Positions 1-10,188 of a stretch of DNA of 64,000 nt are shown in pieces. The stretch is from Nitzschia sp. pyKryTriq1 (Eukaryota > Bacillariophyta > Bacillariophyceae > Bacillariales > Bacillariaceae). The position numbers and the translations under genes are program-made. Within the stretch, counting starts at the first letter, position 1, and the number at the start of each line of letters is the position of its first letter. The notes beneath the pieces were generated by a model, which ran no database searches, had not been told where the DNA came from, and saw nothing but the letters and a program-made list of their open reading frames with translations. The stretch is taken from positions 1,922,001 through 1,986,000 of the forward strand of contig OY101116.1 of the NCBI GenBank assembly GCA_956465555.1, written 5' to 3'.

Positions 1-1
1 G

Positions 2-2248
2 TCAAACGCAATAACCTCCCCGGAATGGTATGCTGTGGAGCGCTGGGCGCTTGATTATTTAGACAATCCGACATATACCGCACCGATCCCCGACCGAAAT
101 ACATACAATCAGTTGCTGCAGTGCTACGCCAGTCAAGGAGATGCGGACAAGGCTGAAGACCTACTTCAAAAGATCATCAATTCGACAGAATCAAAGCGAA
201 TTACTGACGATAGCTTGAAAGTATGCCCCGTCTGGTTCAATTTAGTCTTCAAGGCACTCGCGTCGTCATCAACAGGAAACATCGACGGACACATTATGGC
301 CGGGGATCGAGCCGACCGCCTGTTGCGCCAAATGTACGATCTTTACAAGAGCGGATATGATGACAAAATCCTTCCAGGCACGTCAACCTATAACCATGTT
401 TTGAATGTTCACACTCTCTCAGGGAATACTGAACGCGCTGAGTGCCTTGTGGCAGAGTTGGAAAATGCCTTTTTGACAAATGCCCTGGACGACATTGTCT
501 TGCAGCCAGATCGAATTACCTTCACTACTCTGATAAAGACCTACGCGACGAAACAAAGAAATCTAGGCAGCAGCTCTTCGAAGGTGTCCTATGATATTGC
601 AGTCAATGCCACACGAGTGTTTGAGACAATGGAGTCCCTCTCTAATGCTGGATGGAAGGACATGTCACCGACTGATGTCACTTGTAAGTCTGTCAGTGCA
701 GTATCAAACTCTGCGGTTTCGAGAATCCTCTAATACGCTACTCTCTGTCTCTTTGCAGATAATACCTTGATAAGTATTTGGGCAAATGTTGGAACACGAG
801 AGTCCCTGCGTGTGGCAGCTAAATTTTTCCAGCAGATGTGCGCAGATCCCGAAAACCCTCCTGATTCGGTGACTTACACAACATTAATTCATGGATGGGC
901 CCGAGGAGTCCGACATTTGGCGCGCTTGCCTGAGGCGGGATATCGCACAGAACAGCTCTTACAGCAATTGGAGCAGTTGCCACCGAGTCGGCAACGAAAA
1001 GACTTTTCTGCCATCACAGTATACAACTCTGTCATTACCGCTTGGTCTCGGAGTGGGGAAAGTGTTGCCGCTGAAAAAGTAGAATCCTTACTATCACGGC
1101 TTGAGGGAAAGTACTTCAACGGCCTTCAGAGTGCACGGCCGAATAAGACTACCTTTCTCTGTATGATTGGTACCTACGCCAAGGCCCGTATCCCTGATGC
1201 CGCAGTGCGGTGCGATGCTTTATTGCAACGTATGATGCACTACAGAGACAATCTTCACTTTCACGACTTGGAGCCCGACCAAGCTGTGTACAATGCTGTT
1301 CTCAACGCGCTTGCGAAAAGCTACCAATCCACTGCTGTCGAAGCAGCGGAAGAGATCTTGACTATGATGCAGACCTCTCCTGACAAGAAGTTGCGACCTG
1401 ACATTGTGACGTACGCTACCGTCATTGATTGTCACACAAAATGTGGGGAAGGTTCTTCCGACCGAGCTCAAGAATTGCTCCGATTTGTAGAGGGTACGTA
1501 TCGGAACGGCGACAAGACGCTCGAACCGAATGCTGTCTTCTATTCTGCGATTTTGCAAGCCTGGGCCAAAACTGCGACTATTGAGGGGGCGACCAAAGCC
1601 GAAGAACTCCTTCGTCGGAATATCGCCTTGTACGAAGAGGGATATGCCTACGCCAAGCCACACGCAATCATGTACAATGCCGTCATGGATGCTATTGCGA
1701 GAAGTGGGGATCCAACCTCTGGAATTCGTGCCGAAGAACTCTTGAACGAGATGGAATCGTTATATCAAGGTGGAGACGAAGAACTAAGACCTACTCGTCG
1801 GAGTTTGAACGCGGTCATTCTGGCCTATCGCAATGCTGGTGACGGCGGCAAGAAGGCAGAAGAATTACTCTGTCGTATGGAAGACCTAGCTGAATCTGGT
1901 CGTCCTGAGCTGACCCCCGATGTGGTCAGTTACAACTGCGCAATTTCGGCCATTGTCGAAAACGGATGCCGCGGTGGTGACGATGACAATGGTGCGGCAG
2001 ACAGGGCACAGGCACTACTGGATCGCATGGAAAGCCGGAATATTCAGCCAGACGGTCGGACGTACCGTCCAGTGATTGAAGCGTGGCTAAAACGCAGCGG
2101 TGAGAAGGGCGACGTGTTGGCAGAAATGATGCTTCAACAGTTTCTAGACAAGGTTGATTCGAAAAAGAAGGGACCTGGTCAAAACCAGAATCTGTACGAA
2201 GATGCCGTGTGGGATGTAATCAATGCCTATCGCAAATCGGAAGAGTAG
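2..2248 (+). CDS. Pentatricopeptide repeat (PPR) protein, 5' end outside window
   Basis: The 3' part of a PPR protein, about 723 residues visible in exons 2..683 and 759..2248. The reading frame is open to the left edge, so the true start is missing. The 75-bp intron at 684..758 (GTAAGT...TTGCAG) joins the frame inside a PPR motif, giving TYNTLISIWANVG. At least ten degenerate repeats of about 35-50 residues carry the TYN / A..LL..M pattern (for example TYTTLIHGWA, VYNAVLNALAKS, SYNCAISAIVENG). PPR proteins bind organellar RNA in a sequence-specific way and act in its processing, stability or translation. Which organelle cannot be judged without the N-terminus. It is convergent with the UFD1 gene, whose stop lies 145 bp away. 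The family call is firm; the RNA target is unknown. Confidence 0.85.
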
Positions 2249-2392
2249 GAGTAGGAAGAAGACCAGGACTAGCCTCGATGGCGTGTAGTGCTGTACGGGT
2301 ATTCGTAAATAATACTAAATTTTCTCGCAACCATTCCACCACAAAGCAGTGCAAGACGTATTTTCATCAAGTTAAAATATTATTTATTATAA

Positions 2393-3730
2393 TTAAAACT
2401 TGTTAGCGGAGCCCTTGAACGCAACGCCTGACTGTTTCAGGCGCGAAAACTTGCCACCCACTTTTGTCTTGCGTTTGGAAACAGGGGCCACAGGACCCAC
2501 GGGTTGAACGGATTCTGGTGCCGCTTCCCCCGTCAGAGTTTTGCCACTACTTGAACCCATATTCGCTTGCGCGGCTGCCAGGGCTTCTGCTCTTCTAGCT
2601 GCAGCTTCTGCCCTCAGTTTTCTAACATCCACCTCATTGCCATCCTTATCTTTCAAAGCGGCCGCCTTTCCATCTAGTCGTGCACCATCTCCAGCATTGA
2701 CTGCCCAATAGTCGATTTCGGGGGCTTCCTCCGGAATCGCGGCGTTCTTTTGGACTCCAGTGGTTCCCGTTCGATCGGCCATCATGGACGTGAAGGGTGC
2801 TTGATCTACGTCCATGTCATCCGGTCGCACAATTTTCCCATTGACAATACGGATCCCAGCTGGCTTGGAGTCGTCCTCCTGGTTCGTTGCAGACGAGGTT
2901 GTCGAAAGTGTAGTGGGGCTGGGACAAGCCGACGACCGTTGTTCCGAGGGAGTGGCGCCTCCTGCCGCCGCCGCCGCCGCACTGTAATCTGGTTCCTTGT
3001 AGCCAACGGGCGCGTCAAAATCCAGATTTACGTCTGTCTCGATAATACAAGCGGCATCTTCCGGTTTGACCTCCTTGAGCGCAAAGTGATAGTTCTTGTT
3101 ATTGTAAGGCAGTTGAATGACATCACCCTTGGTGACGCAGCTAAAGTTTCTCAGAGCGTGTTCCAGAACGGCGCGGGGGTTGGAGATTTCTAAAAAGTCG
3201 ACCGACTGTGGCTGGAGCTTGACAAAGGTCGCCTTTGGCAAACTAACATTCGTCACGGTGATGACCGCTCCCTCTTCGATGAGGAGATTCTGCATCATCC
3301 AAAAGGGAATGTAACACGTTCCTTCTTCCGCAGTAAATTCCAAAACTCCGCAGTGCGTCTTTCGATTCTCAGTGGCCGACGTCAATTGAAACAACATGGG
3401 ATAGTCTACTTGCAATCGAGCCAGTGTGTCAAAGGCAGAGGGAGGCAGTAGGATTTTGTCTCCTTTCTAAAGTTATACAAACAGAAATAGTATAGCATGA
3501 AAAGGGTGAGGAACAAAAATACCTGTATGCACCAGCACTTGTCTTTCTTTCGGCACAACAGCAGGAGTATACGGTGCAGTGTACAGTATTTCTCATGTAC
3601 GTACCTCCAAGTGAGACTTATCCGCATACGCCACACTGTAACAGTGATATTGCTCTTCGAAGCGGCGGCTCGAACCGTATCCAGCGGCTCCAAAGGCACT
3701 GCCGCCCGCGAATCCCCATCCAGGCATCAT
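2393..3730 (-). CDS. UFD1: UFD1-like ubiquitin fusion degradation protein
   Basis: UFD1 is the Npl4-Ufd1 cofactor subunit that helps the AAA ATPase Cdc48/p97 extract ubiquitinated proteins, for example in ER-associated degradation. The gene has two exons on the minus strand, 3730..3605 and 3466..2393, with a 138-bp intron, giving about 399 residues. The start is the ATG at 3730 (MMPGWGFAGG). Exon 1 encodes FEEQYHCYSVAYADKSHLE and exon 2 resumes KGDKILLPPSAFDTLARLQ, which is the uninterrupted conserved UFD1 N-terminal domain (double-psi barrel, ubiquitin binding). The UFD1 family core runs to about residue 190. The C-terminal half is low-complexity, with Ala, Ser and charged runs, and ends in a Lys-rich segment, as in other UFD1 proteins. 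It is divergent from the membrane-protein gene at 4471. Confidence 0.93.
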
Positions 3731-4470
3731 TTTTTCTTCTACAGTGGTATGAGTAGTACGAGTAGTATGTTGTCGTTGCGGGAAAGAATGGAAGTACAGT
3801 GTACGGTACAAACAAAATAAATGCTCAAGTCAAAATAAACAATGGCGAGGAAGAAGGCAGAACAAACTCTTCTGTTTGACAACCTTCTCGAAGACGATAT
3901 CAATCAACCGCGACAGCACTGATGTGACTGTACCAGTGCGTTGGATGGTTTCGACCGATGATGTGTCGTCGATTGGAAACCAAGAAAGTATGACGATCTC
4001 TGATGTTGCAGCACTGTTGCGGCTTGTTGCGGCACGATCAGAATGTTCTTCTTCGGTCTTCGGTCTGTATGTTTGCTGGTTTGCAGGTTTCCGCGTCGAG
4101 CGTTACTTGCGTGCGTTGTGCGTTGTTGAGCTTTTTGACAGCTCATACCTGGTACGATTTCTACGTACAAGCGCGACTGGCCGCGCGTGATGCGGAAGAA
4201 AACAGAACCAAAAAGAAAGGCGACTCAAAATCTACGGTTGAGTCACTAGTGTGAGACTCAATCGACTGCAAACAGATCAGGTGAACGGAGAGAAAGATCG
4301 AAGATTCATCGTTCACATCTGTTGTCTTTGGCTTCTGACTTCTTCTGGCAAGTCTGTTGTTGTTGGTTGTTGACTTGTTGACCATGACGCACTCATCTGC
4401 TGTGGGGAATACTCTACCGGTACTTGTAAGGCCGCGATAGTCAATAGTCAGTACCAGTCGATCACACTGT
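3731..4470. other. Intergenic: divergent promoter region
   Basis: This 740-bp spacer lies between the starts of UFD1 (minus) and the 4471 gene (plus). It contains short open frames with no coding character and a T/G-rich stretch (repeated TTGTTG units around 4360-4378). I see no RNA gene or mobile element. Confidence 0.5.
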
Positions 4471-5127
4471 ATGACCTTGGTCGACATGACTACGCAAAAA
4501 AATGTTTATCGGCGTCGTTGGATCCATAGTAAACTACTTGTAAACGTCCTTGCCGTGTTGATGGTGGCAGCTACAAGAACTCAATCTTTCATTCTCCGAC
4601 CCGTTCGGTGCCAGTGTTGCGACTATAGATCTTCGTTGGTACAAGTCCCTTCCAGAGTGACTCGACAGGTTCCTTTCTCAACAATCCTTTCTTCCAACAA
4701 GGAGGATAGTAGCAGCAGGTCAGACGACGATAGCAAGGGGACAAGCAGATATGTAGTAGTGGACTACAACGACGACGCATTTGGTTTGGTATTCTTGTGC
4801 GGAAGCTTTGTGGCCCAAGATGTTGTCTTTTCCACCACATTTTTACTATTCTCAGCGGTGGTGGCCACAGCGTGCAAACAAGGAAAAATCCAATTTACCA
4901 GCCAAGTACCTGCTGTTGTCGCAGGTCTATCCTTTCTTGTCGCTAATCTACTTTCGTTGATACTGATCCAAAATACTGCTGCTACTTCTGACAATATTCC
5001 AGGCTGGCTTTTGTCAAAAAGTGAATCGGCGTTGCAAGTGGAAATTGCTGTCTGCTTTATTTCAATACAGTACGGTTTTATCATGTACCCATTGCTCAAC
5101 GACAAGGAAGCTTCAGAGAAACAATGA
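4471..5127 (+). CDS. Predicted plastid-targeted membrane protein, unknown function
   Basis: Single-exon gene of 218 residues that I do not recognise. A basic N-terminus (YRRRWIHSK) is followed by a hydrophobic stretch, LLVNVLAVLMVAA, and then TRTQSFILRP. The Phe just after the expected signal-peptide cleavage site matches the diatom ASAFAP-type plastid presequence. A Ser/Asp-rich linker follows at about residues 75-90. Three hydrophobic segments then suggest a membrane domain: about 106-130 (FGLVFLCGSFVAQDVVFS), 145-170 (VPAVVAGLSFLVANLLSLIL) and 190-210 (VEIAVCFISIQYGFIMYPLL). The probable location is a plastid membrane. A later in-frame Met at 4486 is an alternative start. Confidence 0.65.
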   Translation: MTLVDMTTQKNVYRRRWIHSKLLVNVLAVLMVAATRTQSFILRPVRCQCCDYRSSLVQVPSRVTRQVPFSTILSSNKEDSSSRSDDDSKGTSRYVVVDYNDDAFGLVFLCGSFVAQDVVFSTTFLLFSAVVATACKQGKIQFTSQVPAVVAGLSFLVANLLSLILIQNTAATSDNIPGWLLSKSESALQVEIAVCFISIQYGFIMYPLLNDKEASEKQ

Positions 5128-5335
5128 GCTCGAATAATGCCAAGGGACCAAAGCTAATGTCCCTTGAAGGTCTAACAAAAGAGTCAAGTTATATGTTTCT
5201 CTATAGCATAATATAAAGTAGGAGGAAGAGCAGATCGACTCTATGATTTTAAGTAAGATCACACTTCTGAAAGAACTGTAGCTGGATAGGGTACTGGTAG
5301 TTTTGCCGTAGAGTCTCGGACACCTCATTGAGTCA

Positions 5336-6111
5336 TCAGCGTCCAGCTTTTGCATCGGTGGTATCAATAATGTTGAAATAGCCAACCTTTTCGTCGCCAA
5401 GTTCTGAATGAATACTGTGAATGACACCGCCATTCACTGCAAACTCTTGGCCCATGTGGCCAATTTCGCCTTCATAAGACCGCACCACCTCATATTGAAA
5501 CTCTCCAACATCCGTGAAACGAGAGGGCTTTTTACCACCGTCATAAACGCGTCTAAGTGTCATCTTGAAATCTTTTCCATCTAATTCCCATTCGCCTGAT
5601 GATTCGACCGGGATCGGACCATCTGAGTTGCCAACAATGACACTACCATCATCCTTTAAGAAGACTTCGGTGGAGCAATCGTCCTTGTCTTCGAGTTCTT
5701 CTAGCTGGTAGAACTTGTTGGCAACGAATGTTGGAGTACTTTGAGGGGCCATGTAAAGAGCCGAGAAGTGCTGATACTGTCAACGCGAAGAGCCGATGCG
5801 AACACCAAGCAAGCAGTGAGAGGAGGATAGGGAGGAGAGAGGTTAGGAAAACGACAACACTCCATGTCATACTACTAGACACGTTGAATAAAATGAATGT
5901 ATCATTTTTTGTTCAGTGCTGAAGGAATATCCGCCCACTGATATGATATAATATGATTTGAACTCCTGCCAATATTGACGAGATGTTTCGTCAGCTGATC
6001 ATCTCAACACTGTAGATTTTGAAAACTACTTACTGAAAACTGCGACGGCGAGACAACAAATCCAGAGGTGCCGCCGCAGAGGACAAGAGACATCAAAGTC
6101 TTGGTTAGCAT
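5336..6111 (-). CDS. Small predicted plastid protein, two-exon model, unknown function
   Basis: I propose exons 6111..6034 and 5776..5336 with a 257-bp intron (donor GTAAGT, acceptor GACAG), giving about 172 residues. Exon 1 starts with an ATG and encodes a hydrophobic signal peptide (MLTKTLMSLVLCGG, then TSGFVVSPSQFS). Exon 2 opens YQHFSALYMAPQSTPTF in the same phase. Together these make a signal peptide plus transit peptide of diatom plastid type. The mature part is a compact beta-rich acidic domain (VFLKDDGSVIVGNSDGPIP, GEWELDGKDFKMTLRRVYDG, GEFQYEVVRSYEGEIG) that resembles small lipocalin-like folds, but I do not recognise the family. If the join is wrong, the gene starts at the Met at 5752 and is 138 residues long. 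The 257-bp intron is longer than its neighbours, hence the moderate confidence in exon 1. Confidence 0.55.
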
Positions 6112-7306
6112 GATTGGTGCGATATAAATAGAGATACGATTTGCGAAGTGTGGTTTTGAAAGACTGGTTGGAATAGTCGTAGTGAAGGTGGACGAGCCAA
6201 ATGCCAAATAAATATCCTTTGGGAGATCCAGAACGTCGTCGTGATGAGAGTAAAAGCGTGTCAGCCCTTTGCTGGGCTGTTGTCGTGCATGTCGTCTGTG
6301 TTCTCTTTGTTCTTCGGGAGCACGAAGAATACTTGTACTGCACTCGGTACAGTACGTACCAGTACTGGTACTGTGCGTGTACGTTCGAAGAGACCGGACG
6401 GATTGACAGACCGATGTAAGCGCGTACCGCGCATACGACCGATACGACGCAAACCACCACTGGACGAGAGCTCCTCCTCCTCCTCCTCCTCCAAGACGAC
6501 TGACTGACTCTCAAGACGACGACGATGTCGTGAATTGGATTCGCGATGTACAGAAACAGTCCCAAATGGAGATCCAATCGGATGAGTCTGCGGTTCAATC
6601 GGACGGTAGTCTTGGAAGCGACGTTCTGGCGGAAACTATTGTTTACTATACATGAAGAATGAACAATACAATCCAACCATTGTGATTCCCTAAACGGAGC
6701 GAAAGGCTACCATAGTAAGAAAGTATGTGGGATCGAGATATAGACAGTTGGGGACGAACATTACTATCTTCATTGTGGAAGATATGATTAATTGGATTCG
6801 ACAGTTCCAAGACTGATCAGCGATAGCAAGAATTCAATTCCAACAAGTGCAGTTATCAAAGGTAGAATAACATTGTCATAATCTCGAGTTTGAGACGGAA
6901 GTTCACTTTACTTTATTTTACTTGAGACAGGTTCGTGCATCGGAAGATCAGACGAACTACTAGTACTACTACACGACACGGGACTGAGGAAGTGGTCCCA
7001 CGAGTCATTAGTCAGCTGACGAAGTACAGACTGCGGAGATTTCAACAGACGACGACGACTCCTCACTCCTCAAGTCGCTTTTGCCTCTGCTTCCGCCCGC
7101 ACAACTGCATCCAGGATCCATCATCATTGCAACTTGCAGCATCAACCTAGTCTACATGGTACTTGGCGGACGATGATGATGATGATGATCCTTCATCTCC
7201 ATCGCTTGAAATACAAAATCGTCTCCATACGACTTTCTCGGAAACTTCATTCTACAGAATCTCAAGTGAAAAAGAACTGGGGCTCCGTACAGTCACAATA
7301 CATACA
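6112..7306. other. Intergenic with GTAC-rich patch
   Basis: About 1.2 kb between divergent genes. Around 6340-6385 there is a run of overlapping GTAC palindromes (TACAGTACGTACCAGTACTG). Short CTC/GAG trinucleotide runs occur near 6471-6490. Open frames on both strands here are rich in Arg, Ser and Thr and show no domain. I see no RNA gene. Confidence 0.5.
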
Positions 7307-7984
7307 ATGAATAAGAAGAATCATCATCTACACGTACAGCGGGGCTACTATTTGGATCCTACGAGAATTTTGTGGCATGTTGCTGTTCTGCTAGTGTCGA
7401 TGCAAGGTGTCTTCGCGTTTACTTTAACAACTTGTCAGAGAGACATGTCGACAAAATTCAAGGCGCAAATGACGACTTTTACTTCAGCAAAGCACACAGG
7501 CCGGAGTCACGTCACTACTCGTGGCAGTCTGCATATGAAAGATGCATCTGCCTCGTACTGGTTCAAAGTCGGCGACAAAGTACAGGTTTCCTCCCCCGTA
7601 ACAAAAGCTGGGATAGAATTGAAAGGGAAAATTGGGGAGGTCATAGAAACGTGGGAGAAATGTGATGTTGATCCAACCTGTTGCTGTGCCGAGTTTGTGG
7701 ATGAAAATTTTGCCGTCACTGTCAAATTTGAAGGAAAGGTCGACCCCAACACTGCCGAAGACAGCGAAGAAGAGTTCGTCAAAGGCATCAACACATCATC
7801 ATCATTCACGCATTATTTCAATGAAGATGAACTTCTAAAGCTCGAGGACGAGGACGCTCAATTACCACCCGTTGTTGCCTTTGATGGCATGTCTTGTAGG
7901 GCGTTCAAACTTGATCAACTAAAAATGGGAAAGCAAGCTCAAAGAATTGCTTCATTTGAAGCTTCTCGTAGCGAAGAAGATTAG
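7307..7984 (+). CDS. Plastid protein with FTR variable-chain-like SH3 domain
   Basis: 225 residues, single exon. I chose the ATG at 7307 because it begins a basic segment followed by a hydrophobic signal (ILWHVAVLLVSMQGVFAFTL). The VFA-F junction fits diatom plastid import. The mature domain reads FKVGDKVQVSSPVTKAGIEL, then GKIGEVIETW, and later FTHYFNEDELLKLE. This is the layout of the ferredoxin-thioredoxin reductase variable (alpha) chain: a small SH3-like barrel that wraps the catalytic subunit and helps ferredoxin docking. A CDVDPTCCCAEF insert and a C-terminal extension ending in FDGMSCRAFKLDQLKMGKQA are not part of the short family core. It could instead be a related SH3-fold protein not involved in FTR. 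The fold call is moderate; the plastid location is likely. Confidence 0.6.
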   Translation: MNKKNHHLHVQRGYYLDPTRILWHVAVLLVSMQGVFAFTLTTCQRDMSTKFKAQMTTFTSAKHTGRSHVTTRGSLHMKDASASYWFKVGDKVQVSSPVTKAGIELKGKIGEVIETWEKCDVDPTCCCAEFVDENFAVTVKFEGKVDPNTAEDSEEEFVKGINTSSSFTHYFNEDELLKLEDEDAQLPPVVAFDGMSCRAFKLDQLKMGKQAQRIASFEASRSEED

Positions 7985-8164
7985 ATCGCTTGTTAACTAC
8001 CTGTACCGCTACATGCTACATACACGGGCATCGACCACTTAGATCAAACCATATGCCGTGGTAGTCTATGCTATCTCAGGGGGTGGCGATCCATAGTCAA
8101 GCCTCACTGAAAAATGATGAATGTCATCATTAGTTCTTGTACATACTTGTACAAGATGTCTTGA

Positions 8165-9544
8165 TTATTCAATACGAACGAAACGTTCGAGTTTCGTACC
8201 CTTCAAACGTTCAAACACCTCATCGAAATTCTCAATCAACACTTTGTGACTTCGAGACTTTGTCGTCGGCTTGAGACCGGCAGCTCCTGCAATGTCATCC
8301 CAAGTCCAGTCATGCCGTTGCTCCAGAAATTTGAAAATCTTATTCCATTCCTTTAGCCCATCTTCTTCGGTTTGAGCATAGTACAACTCATCGTACTCCA
8401 CGTGGACAGTCCGGATTCCCAGTTCACTCAAGAGTTCATCGATTTCATTTTCTTCGTCGTATGTGTGTTGTAGCCATTCGAACATTTCGTCGACAGGCAC
8501 GACCAGCCGAATGGAAGCGTGCTTTTGCATACAGTCTTCATCATCGGCGTCACAATGATCAGGCAAATCTTCACTGATGCTGTGTTTGAGCTCGGATAGA
8601 TAGACATCAAATGGATTGCGTCGCGAACGAATGACGCGAATGGGGGTGCTGGAGACACCAAGCTCGGCAACCAATTGTAATGCATTGTAGGCTGCCTCGG
8701 TGCGAAGAGTGGACAAGTATGTTTTCCATTTGAAACCGACGAGGCCCCCAACTTCCTTGTATCGTTGCTGCTCATCGCAGAACCACTTGAAGATCCATTT
8801 TCCGTCAATGCAATTGCCATCCGCACAAAAGTCTTTGATGTGAAAATAGAAGCCCTTGGTAGACTCATCACCGCCGCCTATTTGCCTCCAGTCGTATGCT
8901 TCATCTATTGTCCAGGTGTCGGTATATGAAGGAAGACCCTCTAGCGATTGGAAAAAATTCAGACTTTGGTCCTTGTAGCCTCCCACAATTTCGATCGCCT
9001 TCATTTGCGTTCCTGTTAACTCTTTCAAAATTTGCCAGGTCGAGTCAGTTCCAGACCGACCCAAAGACATGACGATCACTGGAAGCGGTCCCTCTGGATC
9101 CAAACAAGACTCGATCGAGGAGAATTCTGCACTGAAGCTATAGTCAATACCTTCGGCATTATCATGATCACCACCGCCGTGGTGGTGAACTGTTGAAGAA
9201 GAGGACGGCTTGGACGGGATCATGGTGATTTCTTTCCGGGAATCATCGACTTGGTCCTCACGGTCGTCGTGCATCACCCCCCGTTCTTGCGGCACTCTTC
9301 CTCCTCCTCGTACTCCATGAATGTTGCTTGGGGCCTGCTTCGTGGTCGTCCTACTGTCGATGCCGGTAGGACATTTTGCAATGACCGATGAAGAAGAGCT
9401 CAAGGATAAGTCGAAGACGCCCTGGGTCTTTGCAGCGTACAGCACAAACGAGCCGATGAAGACTCCGTTCATGATGTAGTAAAGACTTTCACATCTAGAT
9501 TTGGGAGCTCTAGTAGTAGTAGCTTGGATAGTAGTACTCGTCAT
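8165..9544 (-). CDS. Type II membrane sulfotransferase-like protein, copy 1
   Basis: 459 residues from the ATG at 9544. A short N-terminal tail is followed by one membrane anchor (about residues 18-40, CESLYYIMNGVFIGSFVLYA) and a low-complexity Ser/His/Gly stem, typical of a Golgi lumenal enzyme. The catalytic part has the PAPS 5'-phosphosulfate loop VMSLGRSGTDSTWQIL (about 158-173) and a 3'-phosphate motif, VIRSRRNPFDVYLSE. These features place it among sulfotransferases that move sulfate from PAPS to carbohydrate or protein acceptors. The acceptor is unknown. A close paralogue lies in opposite orientation at 24640..25845. This copy has a stem about 55 residues longer, with a His/Gly tract (VHHHGGGDHD). 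Confidence 0.72.
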   Translation of the reverse strand: MTSTTIQATTTRAPKSRCESLYYIMNGVFIGSFVLYAAKTQGVFDLSLSSSSSVIAKCPTGIDSRTTTKQAPSNIHGVRGGGRVPQERGVMHDDREDQVDDSRKEITMIPSKPSSSSTVHHHGGGDHDNAEGIDYSFSAEFSSIESCLDPEGPLPVIVMSLGRSGTDSTWQILKELTGTQMKAIEIVGGYKDQSLNFFQSLEGLPSYTDTWTIDEAYDWRQIGGGDESTKGFYFHIKDFCADGNCIDGKWIFKWFCDEQQRYKEVGGLVGFKWKTYLSTLRTEAAYNALQLVAELGVSSTPIRVIRSRRNPFDVYLSELKHSISEDLPDHCDADDEDCMQKHASIRLVVPVDEMFEWLQHTYDEENEIDELLSELGIRTVHVEYDELYYAQTEEDGLKEWNKIFKFLEQRHDWTWDDIAGAAGLKPTTKSRSHKVLIENFDEVFERLKGTKLERFVRIE

Positions 9545-10188
9545 AATGTCTGTTGCAGCAGGAATGGCGGCGACGATTGCTCTGACGACTTCGGTACTGC
9601 TTCTTCGTGTGCCGGTGGTGTCGTCGCGATAGTGAAATACAAACAAGAAGCTTGCCGAAGATTTGGATTGTTCTTATTCACAGTTGTATGTAGCCTGTAG
9701 CCTACAGCTGGTTTCAGTTTTCTGTACCGGTACCGGTATGCTGTATGCAAGACAAGAGAAACAAGTGAAATTGGTCGGTGACAGACAACAGCACAAAAGA
9801 TGGAGACATACAGACAGCAACACAACACAAAAGAAAAATGATGAAACAACGACGACATTTCATTGGTGGGCGTTATGACCGTTATTTTTCACCAACAAAC
9901 GGTCACGGGACAGCAGTCAAATTAGTCAACAAAACCGCGTTGGCGGCCGGAGCTGCGCACAGTGGGAAAATCTCAAGACCACCGCCGCCAGACAGACGGT
10001 TTGACTCACCAGAACCGATCGTTTTTGTCGGATTGCACTTTTTTCGATAAACGAGCACAACATGATACAGTAAAACAAATAACAACGAAACACGCCAGAA
10101 CCACAAAAGGCGGCCGCTACACGCAGACAGACATTATTATCCCTGTACTTGAACACGTTTGCTCTTGTCAAAAGCAAAGAAGTACAGT
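9545..10188. other. Intergenic: divergent promoter region
   Basis: This spacer separates the sulfotransferase (minus) from the PPR gene (plus). It contains the perfect 14-bp palindrome TACCGGTACCGGTA at 9725..9738. I see nothing else with coding or RNA character. Confidence 0.5.

Noticed and set aside
5649-5882. Minus-strand frame starting MSSSMTWSVVVFLTSLLPIL that looks like a signal peptide for the small gene at 5336
   Set aside because: It is in a different frame from the conserved body, and joining it would need an intron shorter than about 35 bp. The exon at 6034..6111 joins in phase with normal splice sites.
6026-6676. 216-codon minus-strand frame rich in Arg, Ser and Tyr
   Set aside because: It spans GTAC-rich DNA, shows no conserved pattern, and overlaps the supported plastid exon in another frame.
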